Of a stretch of DNA of 64,000 bases, positions 37,578-46,245 are shown piece by piece. Position 1 is the stretch's first letter. Every line of letters begins with the position of its first letter. The notes beneath the pieces were generated by a model. The model had not been told where the DNA came from. It saw only the letters and a program-made list of their open reading frames with translations, and ran no database searches. The position numbers were made by a program, and so were the translations under genes. The DNA comes from Caballeronia megalochromosomata (GTDB lineage Bacteria; Pseudomonadota; Gammaproteobacteria; Burkholderiales; Burkholderiaceae). Location: the NCBI GenBank assembly GCA_001580565.1, contig LRBF01000248.1, positions 1 to 64,000 on the forward strand, in the 5' to 3' direction.

Positions 37578-37964
37578 ATGCGACTCCTCCACACGATGCT
37601 GCGCGTCGGCGACCTGCAGCGCTCGATCGATTTCTACACGCGCATTCTCGGCATGAAAGTGCTGCGTCAAAGCGAAAATCCCGAGTACAAGTACACGCTG
37701 GCGTTCGTCGGCTACGGCCCGGAAAGCGAGCATAGCGTGCTCGAACTGACCTATAACTGGGGCACGGAAAAGTACGACCTCGGCACGGCGTACGGCCATA
37801 TCGCCCTCGAAGTCGACAGCGCCGCCGACGCGTGCGAGCGCATCCGTCAGGCGGGCGGCAAGGTCACGCGCGAAGCCGGTCCCGTGAAGGGCGGCACGAC
37901 GGTGATCGCGTTCGTCGAAGATCCGGACGGCTACAAGGTCGAGCTGATCGAAAAGCATTCCTGA
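37578..37964 (+). CDS. gloA: Lactoylglutathione lyase (glyoxalase I)
   Basis: GloA isomerises the methylglyoxal-glutathione hemithioacetal to S-lactoylglutathione. The 128-residue protein matches E. coli GloA closely, with the four metal ligands His5, Glu56, His74 and Glu122 in place, and [20 protein letters not shown] at the end. This is the nickel/cobalt-type short form. AGGAA lies upstream of ATG 37578. It stands alone between the YgjP-type gene and an EamA transporter. Confidence 0.97.
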   Translation: MRLLHTMLRVGDLQRSIDFYTRILGMKVLRQSENPEYKYTLAFVGYGPESEHSVLELTYNWGTEKYDLGTAYGHIALEVDSAADACERIRQAGGKVTREAGPVKGGTTVIAFVEDPDGYKVELIEKHS

Positions 37965-38114
37965 TTCACGCATGACGTCGCGCCGCGCATTCCTCGCGGC
38001 GCGCAATCTCCACGGGCGCTTAGCGACCTTTCGCTCATCGAAGCCCGTTCGCTGGCACAATCGACGCTCCAAATCAGTGCATGGCCTCTCCGGCCACGCC
38101 TACCGAGTCCGCCG

Positions 38115-39044
38115 ATGAGCACGCCCTCCCTCGCATTGCGCCGCGCCCCCGACGCCACCGCCGTCATCGTGATGATCGCGCTATGCGGCGCGTGGGGATT
38201 CCAGCAAGTCGCGATCAAGGAAGCGAACGCATCGATTCCGCCGATGCTGCAGGCCGGCATCCGTTCGCTGATCGCGACGTTCCTCGTATGGATCTGGACA
38301 CGCACGCGCGGCGTGCCGCTCTTCCAGCGCGACGACACGCTGCCCGCCGGTCTGCTCGCGGGCGTGCTGTTCGGCGGCGAATTCGTCTGCATCTTCTTCG
38401 GCCTGAACCTCACGACCGCGACGCGCATGGCCGTGTTTCTCTACACCGCGCCCTGCTTCACCGCGCTCGGCCTTCACTGGTTCGTCGCGGGCGAACGGCT
38501 CTCGCGCACGCAGTGGTGCGGCATCGTGCTTGCGTTCTGCGGCATGGCGCTCGCCTTCGCCGATGGCTTCCTGCACGGCAATCCGAACAGCGCATCGACG
38601 TTGCAGGGCATCGCGGGCGATGCGCTCGGCATCATGGCCGGTATCTTCTGGGCCGCGACGACCGTGGTCGTGCGCGCGTCGTCGCTGGCGCAGGCGAGCG
38701 CGAGCAAGACGCTGTTCTACCAGCTGGCGGTGTCGGCGGTGTTGCTGCTCGCGCTTGCCGCGGGCATCGGGCAGACGCACGTCGAGGCGGTGTCGCCGCT
38801 CGCGATCGCGAGCCTCGCGTATCAGGCGATCGTCGTCGCGTTCGTCAGCTATCTGACGTGGTTCTGGCTGCTGACGCGCTATATGGCGTCGCGGCTTTCG
38901 GTGTTCTCGTTTCTCACGCCGATCTTCGGCGTCACCTTCGGCGTGCTGCTGCTCGGTGAACATTTCACCGCGCGCTTCATGGTCGCCGCGGCGATGGTGC
39001 TCGCGGGCATCGCGCTCGTGAACCGGCCGGCGCGCCGCACGTAG
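38115..39044 (+). CDS. EamA/DMT-family transporter
   Basis: This 309-residue inner-membrane protein has ten predicted segments in two EamA repeats, with LCGAWGFQQVAIKEA at the start and LLTRYMASRLSVFSFLTPIF in the second half. DMT transporters move small metabolites, often exporting amino acids or nucleobases; the substrate is not readable. Its stop codon is one base from the stop codon of the DedA-rhodanese gene on the other strand. Confidence 0.88.
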   Translation: MSTPSLALRRAPDATAVIVMIALCGAWGFQQVAIKEANASIPPMLQAGIRSLIATFLVWIWTRTRGVPLFQRDDTLPAGLLAGVLFGGEFVCIFFGLNLTTATRMAVFLYTAPCFTALGLHWFVAGERLSRTQWCGIVLAFCGMALAFADGFLHGNPNSASTLQGIAGDALGIMAGIFWAATTVVVRASSLAQASASKTLFYQLAVSAVLLLALAAGIGQTHVEAVSPLAIASLAYQAIVVAFVSYLTWFWLLTRYMASRLSVFSFLTPIFGVTFGVLLLGEHFTARFMVAAAMVLAGIALVNRPARRT

Positions 39045-39045
39045 C

Positions 39046-40059
39046 TCATTCCGGCGCGGTCGCGCGAATCGTGACCATGTCGTGATCGATGTCGTCGTGA
39101 CCGGCCGGAACGTGCAGGTGCTCCGACGGCATCGGCTCGACCGGATAGCCGTGCTTCTCCCACGCATCCAGCCCGCCCTTCAGCGGCCTCACATGGCTGA
39201 AGCCTTTCGCGCGCAGTTGCCGTGCGATGATCTTCGCGGTCGCCTCGTTCGGGCACACGCAATACACGACCACCTCGTGCTCCGAATACAGTTGATCGAT
39301 GCGATCCGGGGAATCGAGATCCAGCGCGATCGCGCCCGCGATGCGATACGGCTCGCGTCGACGAATCTCCGCCGGGCGCGCGTCGTAGATCACGGGCGGG
39401 GTGTCGGAATTCATCATCGCGTCGAGCTGGTCCGGCGTGATGTGATATTTCGCGAGCCACTGGCGAAACTGCTCGCGCCGGATCCATCGATACAGCACGA
39501 AGCCGAGCGCGACCATCACGAGCACGTCGATCACCGTCGTGCCGTTGGCGCGCACCAGCTCGATGAGCCGCCCGATCTGTTGTTGCAGCGCCGCGCCGCC
39601 GAGCATCCAGAAACTCGCCCACGCCGTCGCGCCGATCAGATCCCACAGCACGAACACGCGCACTTCGATTTTCGTGGTGCCGAGCAGCGGCGCCGACACG
39701 AGCCCGAGCCCCGGCACGAACTTCGACAATGCGAGCAGCGGCACGCCGAAGCGCTCGAACCAGCGGCGCGCGGTGCGTAGCGTCGAGTCGATGGAGAGCG
39801 AGAAGCGCACGAGCGAATTGAGAAAGCGCCGGCCGTAGAGACGGCCCGCGGTGAACCAGAGCGAATCCGCGATGAGCACGGCGAGCACCGCGGCCGCGAG
39901 CATCTGCCAGAACGGCGCGTTGCCAGCGGCGACGAGCGTGCCGGCGAGAATCAGCATCGGCGCGGCGGGGACCGGCACGCCGAGTTGCGTCGCGAGGACG
40001 CTGACGAAGACGGCCCACGCGCCCCACGACGACGCGAGCGAAGTCGGGACGTGCGGCAT
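39046..40059 (-). CDS. DedA membrane domain fused to rhodanese domain
   Basis: This 337-residue protein joins an N-terminal DedA (SNARE-associated) membrane domain, about residues 1-190, with conserved segments ADSLWFTAGRLYGRRF and KFVPGLGLVSAPLLG, to a C-terminal rhodanese domain, about 215-320. The rhodanese loop reads VVVYCVCPNEAT, with candidate nucleophile Cys267 (Cys269 nearby). AAGAGG lies five bases before ATG 40059. The gene is divergent from a persulfide-dioxygenase-like gene, so a role in sulfane-sulfur handling at the membrane is plausible but not shown. Confidence 0.88.
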   Translation of the reverse strand: MPHVPTSLASSWGAWAVFVSVLATQLGVPVPAAPMLILAGTLVAAGNAPFWQMLAAAVLAVLIADSLWFTAGRLYGRRFLNSLVRFSLSIDSTLRTARRWFERFGVPLLALSKFVPGLGLVSAPLLGTTKIEVRVFVLWDLIGATAWASFWMLGGAALQQQIGRLIELVRANGTTVIDVLVMVALGFVLYRWIRREQFRQWLAKYHITPDQLDAMMNSDTPPVIYDARPAEIRRREPYRIAGAIALDLDSPDRIDQLYSEHEVVVYCVCPNEATAKIIARQLRAKGFSHVRPLKGGLDAWEKHGYPVEPMPSEHLHVPAGHDDIDHDMVTIRATAPE

Positions 40060-40209
40060 TCGAACCTCTTGATCGAGATGTCGTGAACGTGGCGGCCGGC
40101 GCATTCGGGCCCGGCGCAAAGGGTTACACTGTATCGCGATCCTGACAAACACGCCCAATCCATCCGGGCGACGAGAGCGGGACACGAGGCGACGACCGGG
40201 GGAATCAAC

Positions 40210-41070
40210 GTGCAAACGATCATTCAGCCATTCTTCGATATCAACACCGGCACGATGACGTATGTCGTCTACAAGGAGGCCGGTGCTGCGGCGGCAATCG
40301 TCGATCCGGTGCTCGACTACGATCCGAAAGCCGCGCGCACGTCGACGCAATCAGCCGATGCGGTCATCGCGTTCGTGCGCGAGCAACGGCTTGTCGTCGA
40401 ATGGATTCTGGAGACGCACGCGCATGCCGACCATCTTTCGGCGGCGCCGTACCTGAAGCGCATGCTCGGCGGGAAAATCGGCATCGGCGAATCGATCCGC
40501 GCGGTGCAGGGCGTGTTCAAGAAGATTTTCGATCTCGAACCCGAGTTTCAGCTCGACGGCTCGCAATTCGATCATCTCTTTTCCGACGGCGAGCGCTTCA
40601 TGATCGGCGAGATCGAGGCGATCGCGCTGTTCGTGCCGGGCCACACGCCGGCCGACATGGCGTACCGGATCGGCGAGACGGTGTTCGTCGGCGACACGCT
40701 CTTCATGCCGGACGTGGGGACCGCGCGTTGCGATTTTCCCGGCGGCAGCGCGCGCACGCTGTACCGGTCGATTCAGCGCCTGCTCGCGCTCGATCCGGAC
40801 ACGCGCCTGTTCGTGTGCCACGACTATCCGCCCGCCACACGCGACCCGCAATGGCAATCCACGGTGCGCGAGCAGCGTGAGAAGAACATTCATGTCGGCG
40901 GCGGCAAGACCGAGGACGAGTTCGTCGCGATGCGCGAGGCGCGCGACGCGACCCTCGGCATGCCGACGCTCATCGTGCCCGCGATTCAGGTGAACATCCG
41001 CGCCGGCCACTTTCCCGAAGCGGCCGGCAACGGCACGACCTATCTGAAGATTCCGCTGAACGCGCTTTAG
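40210..41070 (+). CDS. MBL-fold hydrolase, persulfide dioxygenase-like
   Basis: This 286-residue protein has the metallo-beta-lactamase site THAHADHL (His70, His72, Asp74, His75), GHTPADMAYRIG, a FVGDTLFMPDVGTARCDFPGG block and the late HDYPP. This pattern fits the ETHE1/Blh-like group, which oxidises glutathione persulfide to sulfite, and not a lactamase. A GTG start at 40210 is preceded by GGGGGA. It is divergent from a DedA-rhodanese fusion; enzymes of this group and rhodaneses often cooperate in sulfide oxidation. Confidence 0.82.
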   Translation: MQTIIQPFFDINTGTMTYVVYKEAGAAAAIVDPVLDYDPKAARTSTQSADAVIAFVREQRLVVEWILETHAHADHLSAAPYLKRMLGGKIGIGESIRAVQGVFKKIFDLEPEFQLDGSQFDHLFSDGERFMIGEIEAIALFVPGHTPADMAYRIGETVFVGDTLFMPDVGTARCDFPGGSARTLYRSIQRLLALDPDTRLFVCHDYPPATRDPQWQSTVREQREKNIHVGGGKTEDEFVAMREARDATLGMPTLIVPAIQVNIRAGHFPEAAGNGTTYLKIPLNAL

Positions 41071-41077
41071 CGTCGGT

Positions 41078-41731
41078 TCAGCCTTCGATCCGGCCGCGCG
41101 TCACGCCGAGCAGATCGGCCATCGCGCGGCGCGCACCGCTCGAATCGCGCGCGATGATCGCCTGGAACACGGCCGTATGTTCCGCGAGCGACGCGTTATA
41201 GACATCCGCGCGCTTCGCGTTCAGGCGCAACTGACCTTCCAGCGTGCGCTCGATCAGCGCGCCGAGCGGAATCAGCAGTTCGTTGCTGCACGCGGCGAGC
41301 ACGCCCAGATGGAAATCGAGGTCGGCGCGCACCCACTCTTCGACGTTCTGCGCGTCGGCCATCGCCTGATGCGCGCGCGTGAGGCGCTCGCGCGTGCCTG
41401 GCTCGTGGTTGTCGGCGGCGAGCGCGGCGGCGTACGGCTCGATCATCTCGCGCATTTCCTGGAGCTTGAGCGCGAATTGCAGCGGTGGCGCGACGCGCGA
41501 GTACCAGTCGAGCATGTCGGCGTCGAGCAGATTCCAGGCATCCTGCGCGCGCACGCGCGTGCCGACCTTCGGGCGCGACTCGATCAGCCCTTTCGACGTG
41601 AGCGTGCGCAACGCCTCGCGCAGCACCGTGCGACTCACGCCGAAGCGTTCCATCAATTCCGCTTCGCGCGGCAGGGACGAAGCGGGCGGGAAGTCGCCGC
41701 GCAGAATCGCCATGCCCAGTTCATGCGCCAC
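41078..41731 (-). CDS. dgoR: GntR (FadR-type) regulator, probable galactonate regulator
   Basis: This protein has an N-terminal winged helix (GDFPPASSLPREAELMERFG, VSRTVLREALRTL) and a C-terminal FadR-type FCD domain with metal-binding-like residues (DLDFHLGVLAACSN). It closely resembles DgoR regulators of D-galactonate use and is divergent from dgoD. The listed start is GTG 41731. In-frame codons upstream encode IHRDLHGRVAHELG, which matches the family start better, and AAGGAGA lies six bases before an AUU at 41755. The true start may be that AUU (see findings). Confidence 0.82.
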   Translation of the reverse strand: MAHELGMAILRGDFPPASSLPREAELMERFGVSRTVLREALRTLTSKGLIESRPKVGTRVRAQDAWNLLDADMLDWYSRVAPPLQFALKLQEMREMIEPYAAALAADNHEPGTRERLTRAHQAMADAQNVEEWVRADLDFHLGVLAACSNELLIPLGALIERTLEGQLRLNAKRADVYNASLAEHTAVFQAIIARDSSGARRAMADLLGVTRGRIEG

Positions 41732-41893
41732 GCGGCCATGCAGATCCCGGTGAATGATGGTCTCCTTAAGTTGGAGCAGGATTATCGGGTATTGGACTGA
41801 TGTTTCGTAAGTCCCGATTACGGTCGAATAATACTATTAATATGCCTAATCGACGGTTTTTGCTACCATATAAAACCCTTCAGGAGACGCTCA
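41732..41893. promoter_or_regulatory. Divergent dgoR-dgoD control region
   Basis: This 162-bp AT-rich stretch holds both promoters. TATAAA (41869-41874) is a candidate -10 box for dgoD, 20 bp before its start. A GGACT/AGTCC dyad (41794-41798 and 41810-41814) with an 11-base spacer is a possible DgoR site, though the arms are short. AGGAG precedes the dgoD ATG. Confidence 0.45.
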
Positions 41894-43042
41894 ATGAAAA
41901 TCACGAAACTCGAGACCTTCATCGTTCCGCCGCGCTGGTGCTTCCTCAAGATCGAAACGGACGAAGGCATCACCGGCTGGGGCGAGCCGGTCGTCGAAGG
42001 TCGCGCGCACACGGTGGCCGCCGCCGTCGATGAACTCGCCGACTATCTGGTGGGCAAGGATCCGCGCCATATCGAAGACCTGTGGCAGGTCATGTACCGC
42101 GCGGGCTTCTATCGCGGCGGTCCGATCGGCATGAGCGCGATCGCGGGCGTCGATCAGGCGTTGTGGGACATTCTCGGCAAGCACCACGGCGTGCCGGTGC
42201 ACGCGCTGCTCGGCGGGCAAGTGCGCGACAGGATCAAAGTGTATTCGTGGATCGGCGGCGACCGTCCGAGCGATGTCGCGAACAACGCGCGCGCGGTGGT
42301 CGAGCGCGGCTTCAAGGCTGTGAAGATGAACGGCTCGGAAGAACTGCAGATCATCGATACCTTCGACAAGGTGCAAGGCGTCGTCGACAACGTGCGCGCG
42401 GTGCGCGAGGCGGTCGGTCCGAACGTGGGCATCGGCGTCGACTTCCATGGCCGCGTGCACAAGCCGATGGCGAAGGTGCTCGCGAAGGAACTCGATCCGT
42501 TCAAGCTGATGTTCATCGAAGAGCCGGTGCTCTCGGAGAACGTCGAGGCGCTGCGCGACATCGTCAACCAGACGAGCACGCCGATCGCGCTCGGCGAGCG
42601 GCTCTATTCGCGCTGGGACTTCAAGCACATTCTGGCGGGCGGCTACGTCGATATCATTCAGCCGGACGCGTCGCATGCGGGCGGCATCACGGAGTGCCGC
42701 AAGATCGCGACGATGGCCGAAGCCTACGACGTCGCGCTCGCGCTGCACTGCCCGCTCGGCCCGATCGCGCTCGCGACGTGCCTGCAGATCGACGCGGTCA
42801 GCTACAACGCGTTCATTCAGGAGCAGAGCCTCGGTATCCACTACAACAAGGGCAACGACCTGCTCGACTACATCAAAAATCCGGAAGTCTTCAAGTACGA
42901 AGACGGCATGGTCTCGATTCCGCAAGGGCCGGGACTGGGCATCGAGGTGAACGAGGAGAAGGTGCGAGAGATGGCGAAGGTCGGCCATCGCTGGCGCAAT
43001 CCGGTGTGGCGTCACGCGGATGGCAGCGTCGCGGAGTGGTGA
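41894..43042 (+). CDS. dgoD: D-galactonate dehydratase
   Basis: DgoD removes water from D-galactonate to give 2-dehydro-3-deoxy-galactonate (De Ley-Doudoroff pathway). The 382-residue enolase-superfamily protein matches E. coli DgoD closely. Metal ligands Asp183, Glu209 and Glu235 and the catalytic His185 and His285 are all in place ([30 protein letters not shown]). The dgoK, dgoA and transporter genes are not adjacent. The divergent GntR gene is the likely regulator. Its stop is five bases from the next gene's stop. Confidence 0.96.
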   Translation: MKITKLETFIVPPRWCFLKIETDEGITGWGEPVVEGRAHTVAAAVDELADYLVGKDPRHIEDLWQVMYRAGFYRGGPIGMSAIAGVDQALWDILGKHHGVPVHALLGGQVRDRIKVYSWIGGDRPSDVANNARAVVERGFKAVKMNGSEELQIIDTFDKVQGVVDNVRAVREAVGPNVGIGVDFHGRVHKPMAKVLAKELDPFKLMFIEEPVLSENVEALRDIVNQTSTPIALGERLYSRWDFKHILAGGYVDIIQPDASHAGGITECRKIATMAEAYDVALALHCPLGPIALATCLQIDAVSYNAFIQEQSLGIHYNKGNDLLDYIKNPEVFKYEDGMVSIPQGPGLGIEVNEEKVREMAKVGHRWRNPVWRHADGSVAEW

Positions 43043-43047
43043 TGCTT

Positions 43048-44841
43048 TTAGCGCCGAAGCCTTGCCTTCACGCCGCCGCGTAATGCGTTGCTGATGAGCA
43101 CGTCTTCGGCTTCGAGCACGTCGTCCGTCGTGAGTGTGCGTTCGGCGGCGCCGAGTTCTTCCATCAGCACCGCGCGCATCACGCCCGGCAGCACGCCGGC
43201 GTCGATGGGCGGCGTGAACCACTTGCCGTCCATCTTCACGAAGACGCTCGAACGGCCGCCTTCGGTCAGTTCGCCGCGTTCGTTGACGAAGAGCATGTCG
43301 AACGCGCCTTCGGCTTCCGCGGCTTTCCACGCGCGATCGTAGTCGGCGCGATGTGTGGTCTTGTGGCGTAGCAGCGGATCGCCGGACGACTGCGCCGCGA
43401 AGTCGCGATCGGACGCGAGCAACACATCGACGCTATCCGTGGGCAACGGCGCAAGCGGCGCACCCGTGACGACGATGCGTCCGCTCTTGTCCAGCGCGAT
43501 GCGCATGCGATAGGGCTTCCCCGCTTCCAGTCCATCGCATTGCGCCTGGACCTGGCTCAGGAGCGCGCGCTCGTCGAAGTCGAAACCGAGATACGCGGCG
43601 CTGCCCTTCAGCCGCGCGACGTGCCGCGCGTAGTGACGAACGCCTTCGTCGCGCGTGGCATACGTCGTCTCGAAGAGCTCGAAGCCGGGGTCCGCACCGG
43701 TCAGGAAACGCGCTTTCAACAGACACTCCTCGTATTCGTCGGCGGCGACGCTGTCGAGCACGATGCCCGCGCCGATGCCGAGCACGCCACGCTTCGCGGC
43801 CGCATCGACGACGAGCGTGCGAATCGCCACCGAGAGGCAAAAATCGCCGCTCGCATCGAGCCAGCCAATCGCGCCGGTATAGAGGCCGCGCGGCGTGCTC
43901 TCGATTTCGTCGATCAGTTGCATCGTCCGATACTTCGGCGCGCCGGTGATCGAACCGCACGGAAAGAGCGCGCGCACGATGCCGGCGAACGACGTGCCGG
44001 GAATCACGCGCGCTTCGATCGTCGAGGTCATCTGCCACACCGACGCGTAAGGCTCGACCGAGAACAGCGCGGGCACATGCACCGAACCCGTCACCGCCAC
44101 GCGCGACATGTCGTTGCGCAGCAAGTCGACGATCATCACGTTCTCGGCGCGATTTTTCGGGTCGTGGCGCAGTGCTTCGGGATCGGCGTCGCGCGGCGCG
44201 GTGCCTTTCATCGGCCGGGCGCGCAGCAGATCGCCCTCTTTCTCGACGAACAACTCCGGCGAACACGACACGACCGACCTGCCATCCGGCAGCGCGATCA
44301 ACGCGCCGTAATGCACGGCCTGCCGCTCACGCAAACGCCGGTACAGCGCGATCGGCGTGCCGTACACATCGAAGTTCAGCCGGAACGTGTAGTTGATCTG
44401 ATACGACTCGCCTTCGCGCAATGCGTCCTGCACGGCGGCGATGGCGGCATCGAACTCGTCGCGCGTGACGCCTGGTTCGATGCCCGCGACGCCGGCCGTC
44501 GTATCATCGTCTCTGGCTTCGAGCCATGCGTTGACTTCATCGCGCGACAGACGCGCACACTCGCGGAACATGAGCACCCGCAGCGCATGATCTTCGCCGC
44601 GCCCGATGCTGCCGAACTGGAGATTGCGCCCGAACTCGTAATCCGCGACGACGACCGCATGAAGGCCGCCCTGCAGATCGCGGTCGATCTCGCCGCAGAC
44701 CGCATCCAGTTCACGCGGGTCCACGCACACGCGTTCGTGCGCAAAGTCCGTGTACAAACGACTCGACCGCCTTTCGGCGGTCGCGTCGCAATCGTCGAGC
44801 AGCGCGAACACCGCGCTGCGCTCTTCCGTTTTCATCGTCAT
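43048..44841 (-). CDS. pabB: Fused aminodeoxychorismate synthase I and lyase (PabB-PabC)
   Basis: This 597-residue protein fuses a PabB domain (about residues 1-385) and a PabC lyase domain (about 390-597), giving p-aminobenzoate from chorismate with a separate amidotransferase. PabB motifs are SYQINYTFRLNF, ARPMKGTAPRDADP, IVDLLRNDMSRVA and PCGSITGAPKYR. PabC has the PLP-region LLRHKTTHRADYDRAW with the probable Schiff-base Lys. It lies 31 bp downstream of dnaJ on the same strand and may be expressed with it. pabA is not in the window. Confidence 0.93.
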   Translation of the reverse strand: MTMKTEERSAVFALLDDCDATAERRSSRLYTDFAHERVCVDPRELDAVCGEIDRDLQGGLHAVVVADYEFGRNLQFGSIGRGEDHALRVLMFRECARLSRDEVNAWLEARDDDTTAGVAGIEPGVTRDEFDAAIAAVQDALREGESYQINYTFRLNFDVYGTPIALYRRLRERQAVHYGALIALPDGRSVVSCSPELFVEKEGDLLRARPMKGTAPRDADPEALRHDPKNRAENVMIVDLLRNDMSRVAVTGSVHVPALFSVEPYASVWQMTSTIEARVIPGTSFAGIVRALFPCGSITGAPKYRTMQLIDEIESTPRGLYTGAIGWLDASGDFCLSVAIRTLVVDAAAKRGVLGIGAGIVLDSVAADEYEECLLKARFLTGADPGFELFETTYATRDEGVRHYARHVARLKGSAAYLGFDFDERALLSQVQAQCDGLEAGKPYRMRIALDKSGRIVVTGAPLAPLPTDSVDVLLASDRDFAAQSSGDPLLRHKTTHRADYDRAWKAAEAEGAFDMLFVNERGELTEGGRSSVFVKMDGKWFTPPIDAGVLPGVMRAVLMEELGAAERTLTTDDVLEAEDVLISNALRGGVKARLRR

Positions 44842-44872
44842 GCTCGCACGACGTACAACGCACTCAACCGCA

Positions 44873-46009
44873 TCAGTCGAAGAAGCTCTTCACGCGGTCG
44901 AACCAACTCTTGCTTTGCGGACTATGCCGAGCGCCGCCCTGCTCCAGCGACTTCTCGAACTGCTTGAGCAGATCGCGCTGCTGTTCCGTGAGCTTGACCG
45001 GCGTTTCCACCTGCACATGCACGTAAAGATCTCCGGCGATGCTCGAACGCAGGCCCTTGATGCCCTTGCCGCGCAGCCGGAACGTCTTGCCCGACTGCGT
45101 GCCTTCCGGCACGGTGAAGCTCGCGCGGCCCGCCAGCGTGGGCACTTCGATCTCGCCGCCCAATGCCGCCGTGGTGAAGTTGATCGGCATCTGGCAATGC
45201 AGGTCGTCGCCGTCGCGCTCGAACACCGTGTGCTGCTTGATGTGGATTTCCACATACAGGTCGCCGCTCGGGCCGCCGTTGATGCCCGGCTCGCCGTTAC
45301 CCGCCGAGCGGATGCGCATGCCGTCGTCGATGCCCGCCGGAATCTTCACTTCCAGCGTCTTCGTTTCCTTCACCTTGCCCGCGCCGTGGCAGGTCGCGCA
45401 CGGATCGGGAATGTAGCTGCCGCTGCCGTGACACTTCGGGCACGTCTGCTGGATGCTGAAAAAGCCCTGCGACATGCGCACCTGGCCCTGGCCGTGACAA
45501 GTCGGGCAGGTCTCGGGCTTGGTGCCCGGCTTCGCGCCCGAGCCGTGACAGACGTTGCAGTTCACCCAGCTCGGCACGCGAATCTGCGTGTCGTAGCCGT
45601 GCGCCGCCTGCTCGAGCGTGATCTCCATGCTGTAGCGCAGGTCCGCGCCGCGATACACCTGTGGTCCGCCGCGCCCGCCGCGAGCAGCACCGCCCGCCGC
45701 CTGTCCGAAGATGTCGCCGAAGATATCGCCGAAGGCATCGGCGAAACCGCCGAAACCCTGCGCGCCCGCGCCCGCCATGTTCGGATCGACGCCCGCGTGG
45801 CCGTACTGATCGTACGCGGCCCGCTTCTGCTGGTCGGAGAGCATTTCGTAGGCTTCCTTCGCCTCCTTGAAATTCTCTTCCGCCTTCTTGTTGTCCGGAT
45901 TGCGGTCAGGGTGATACTTCATCGCGAGCTTGCGATACGCCTTCTTGATCTCGTCGTCGCTCGCGTTTTTCGCGACGCCCAGAACGTCGTAGTAATCCCG
46001 TTTCGCCAT
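44873..46009 (-). CDS. dnaJ: Co-chaperone DnaJ
   Basis: DnaJ delivers unfolded clients to DnaK and stimulates its ATPase. The 378-residue protein has a J domain with HPD ([11 protein letters not shown]), a Gly/Phe-rich linker, and four zinc-binding repeats ([32 protein letters not shown]). The C-terminal client-binding domains follow. The length matches E. coli DnaJ (376). It follows dnaK by 236 bp. Confidence 0.98.
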   Translation of the reverse strand: MAKRDYYDVLGVAKNASDDEIKKAYRKLAMKYHPDRNPDNKKAEENFKEAKEAYEMLSDQQKRAAYDQYGHAGVDPNMAGAGAQGFGGFADAFGDIFGDIFGQAAGGAARGGRGGPQVYRGADLRYSMEITLEQAAHGYDTQIRVPSWVNCNVCHGSGAKPGTKPETCPTCHGQGQVRMSQGFFSIQQTCPKCHGSGSYIPDPCATCHGAGKVKETKTLEVKIPAGIDDGMRIRSAGNGEPGINGGPSGDLYVEIHIKQHTVFERDGDDLHCQMPINFTTAALGGEIEVPTLAGRASFTVPEGTQSGKTFRLRGKGIKGLRSSIAGDLYVHVQVETPVKLTEQQRDLLKQFEKSLEQGGARHSPQSKSWFDRVKSFFD

Positions 46010-46206
46010 GTCGGTTCGATGCCGCCGCGCTTACCCGCGACGGTTCCTGTCAGATGCTGCGAGTCCGTTGCTCCGGCTCGCGCGTAAAACTTCGCGCGCC
46101 TCGCCAAAATCAAGGCGCCTCTGAAAAAACAACGTGCCCGGAGAACCGTGAGGCTCGCCAGGCGCGTTACACGTAAGACGCGTCACGCGTCCCGGTCATG
46201 CCGCCG

Positions 46207-46236
46207 AAAAGCGCGCGAGCGTTGCCACTCACGCGC
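46207..46236 (-). terminator. Intrinsic terminator after dnaK
   Basis: Read on the minus strand, GCGCGTGAG pairs with CTCGCGCGC (nine pairs, one G-U) around an eight-base loop, followed by TTTT. It lies 9 bp after the dnaK stop and would reduce transcription into dnaJ. Confidence 0.65.
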
Positions 46237-46245
46237 CCTTGCGGC

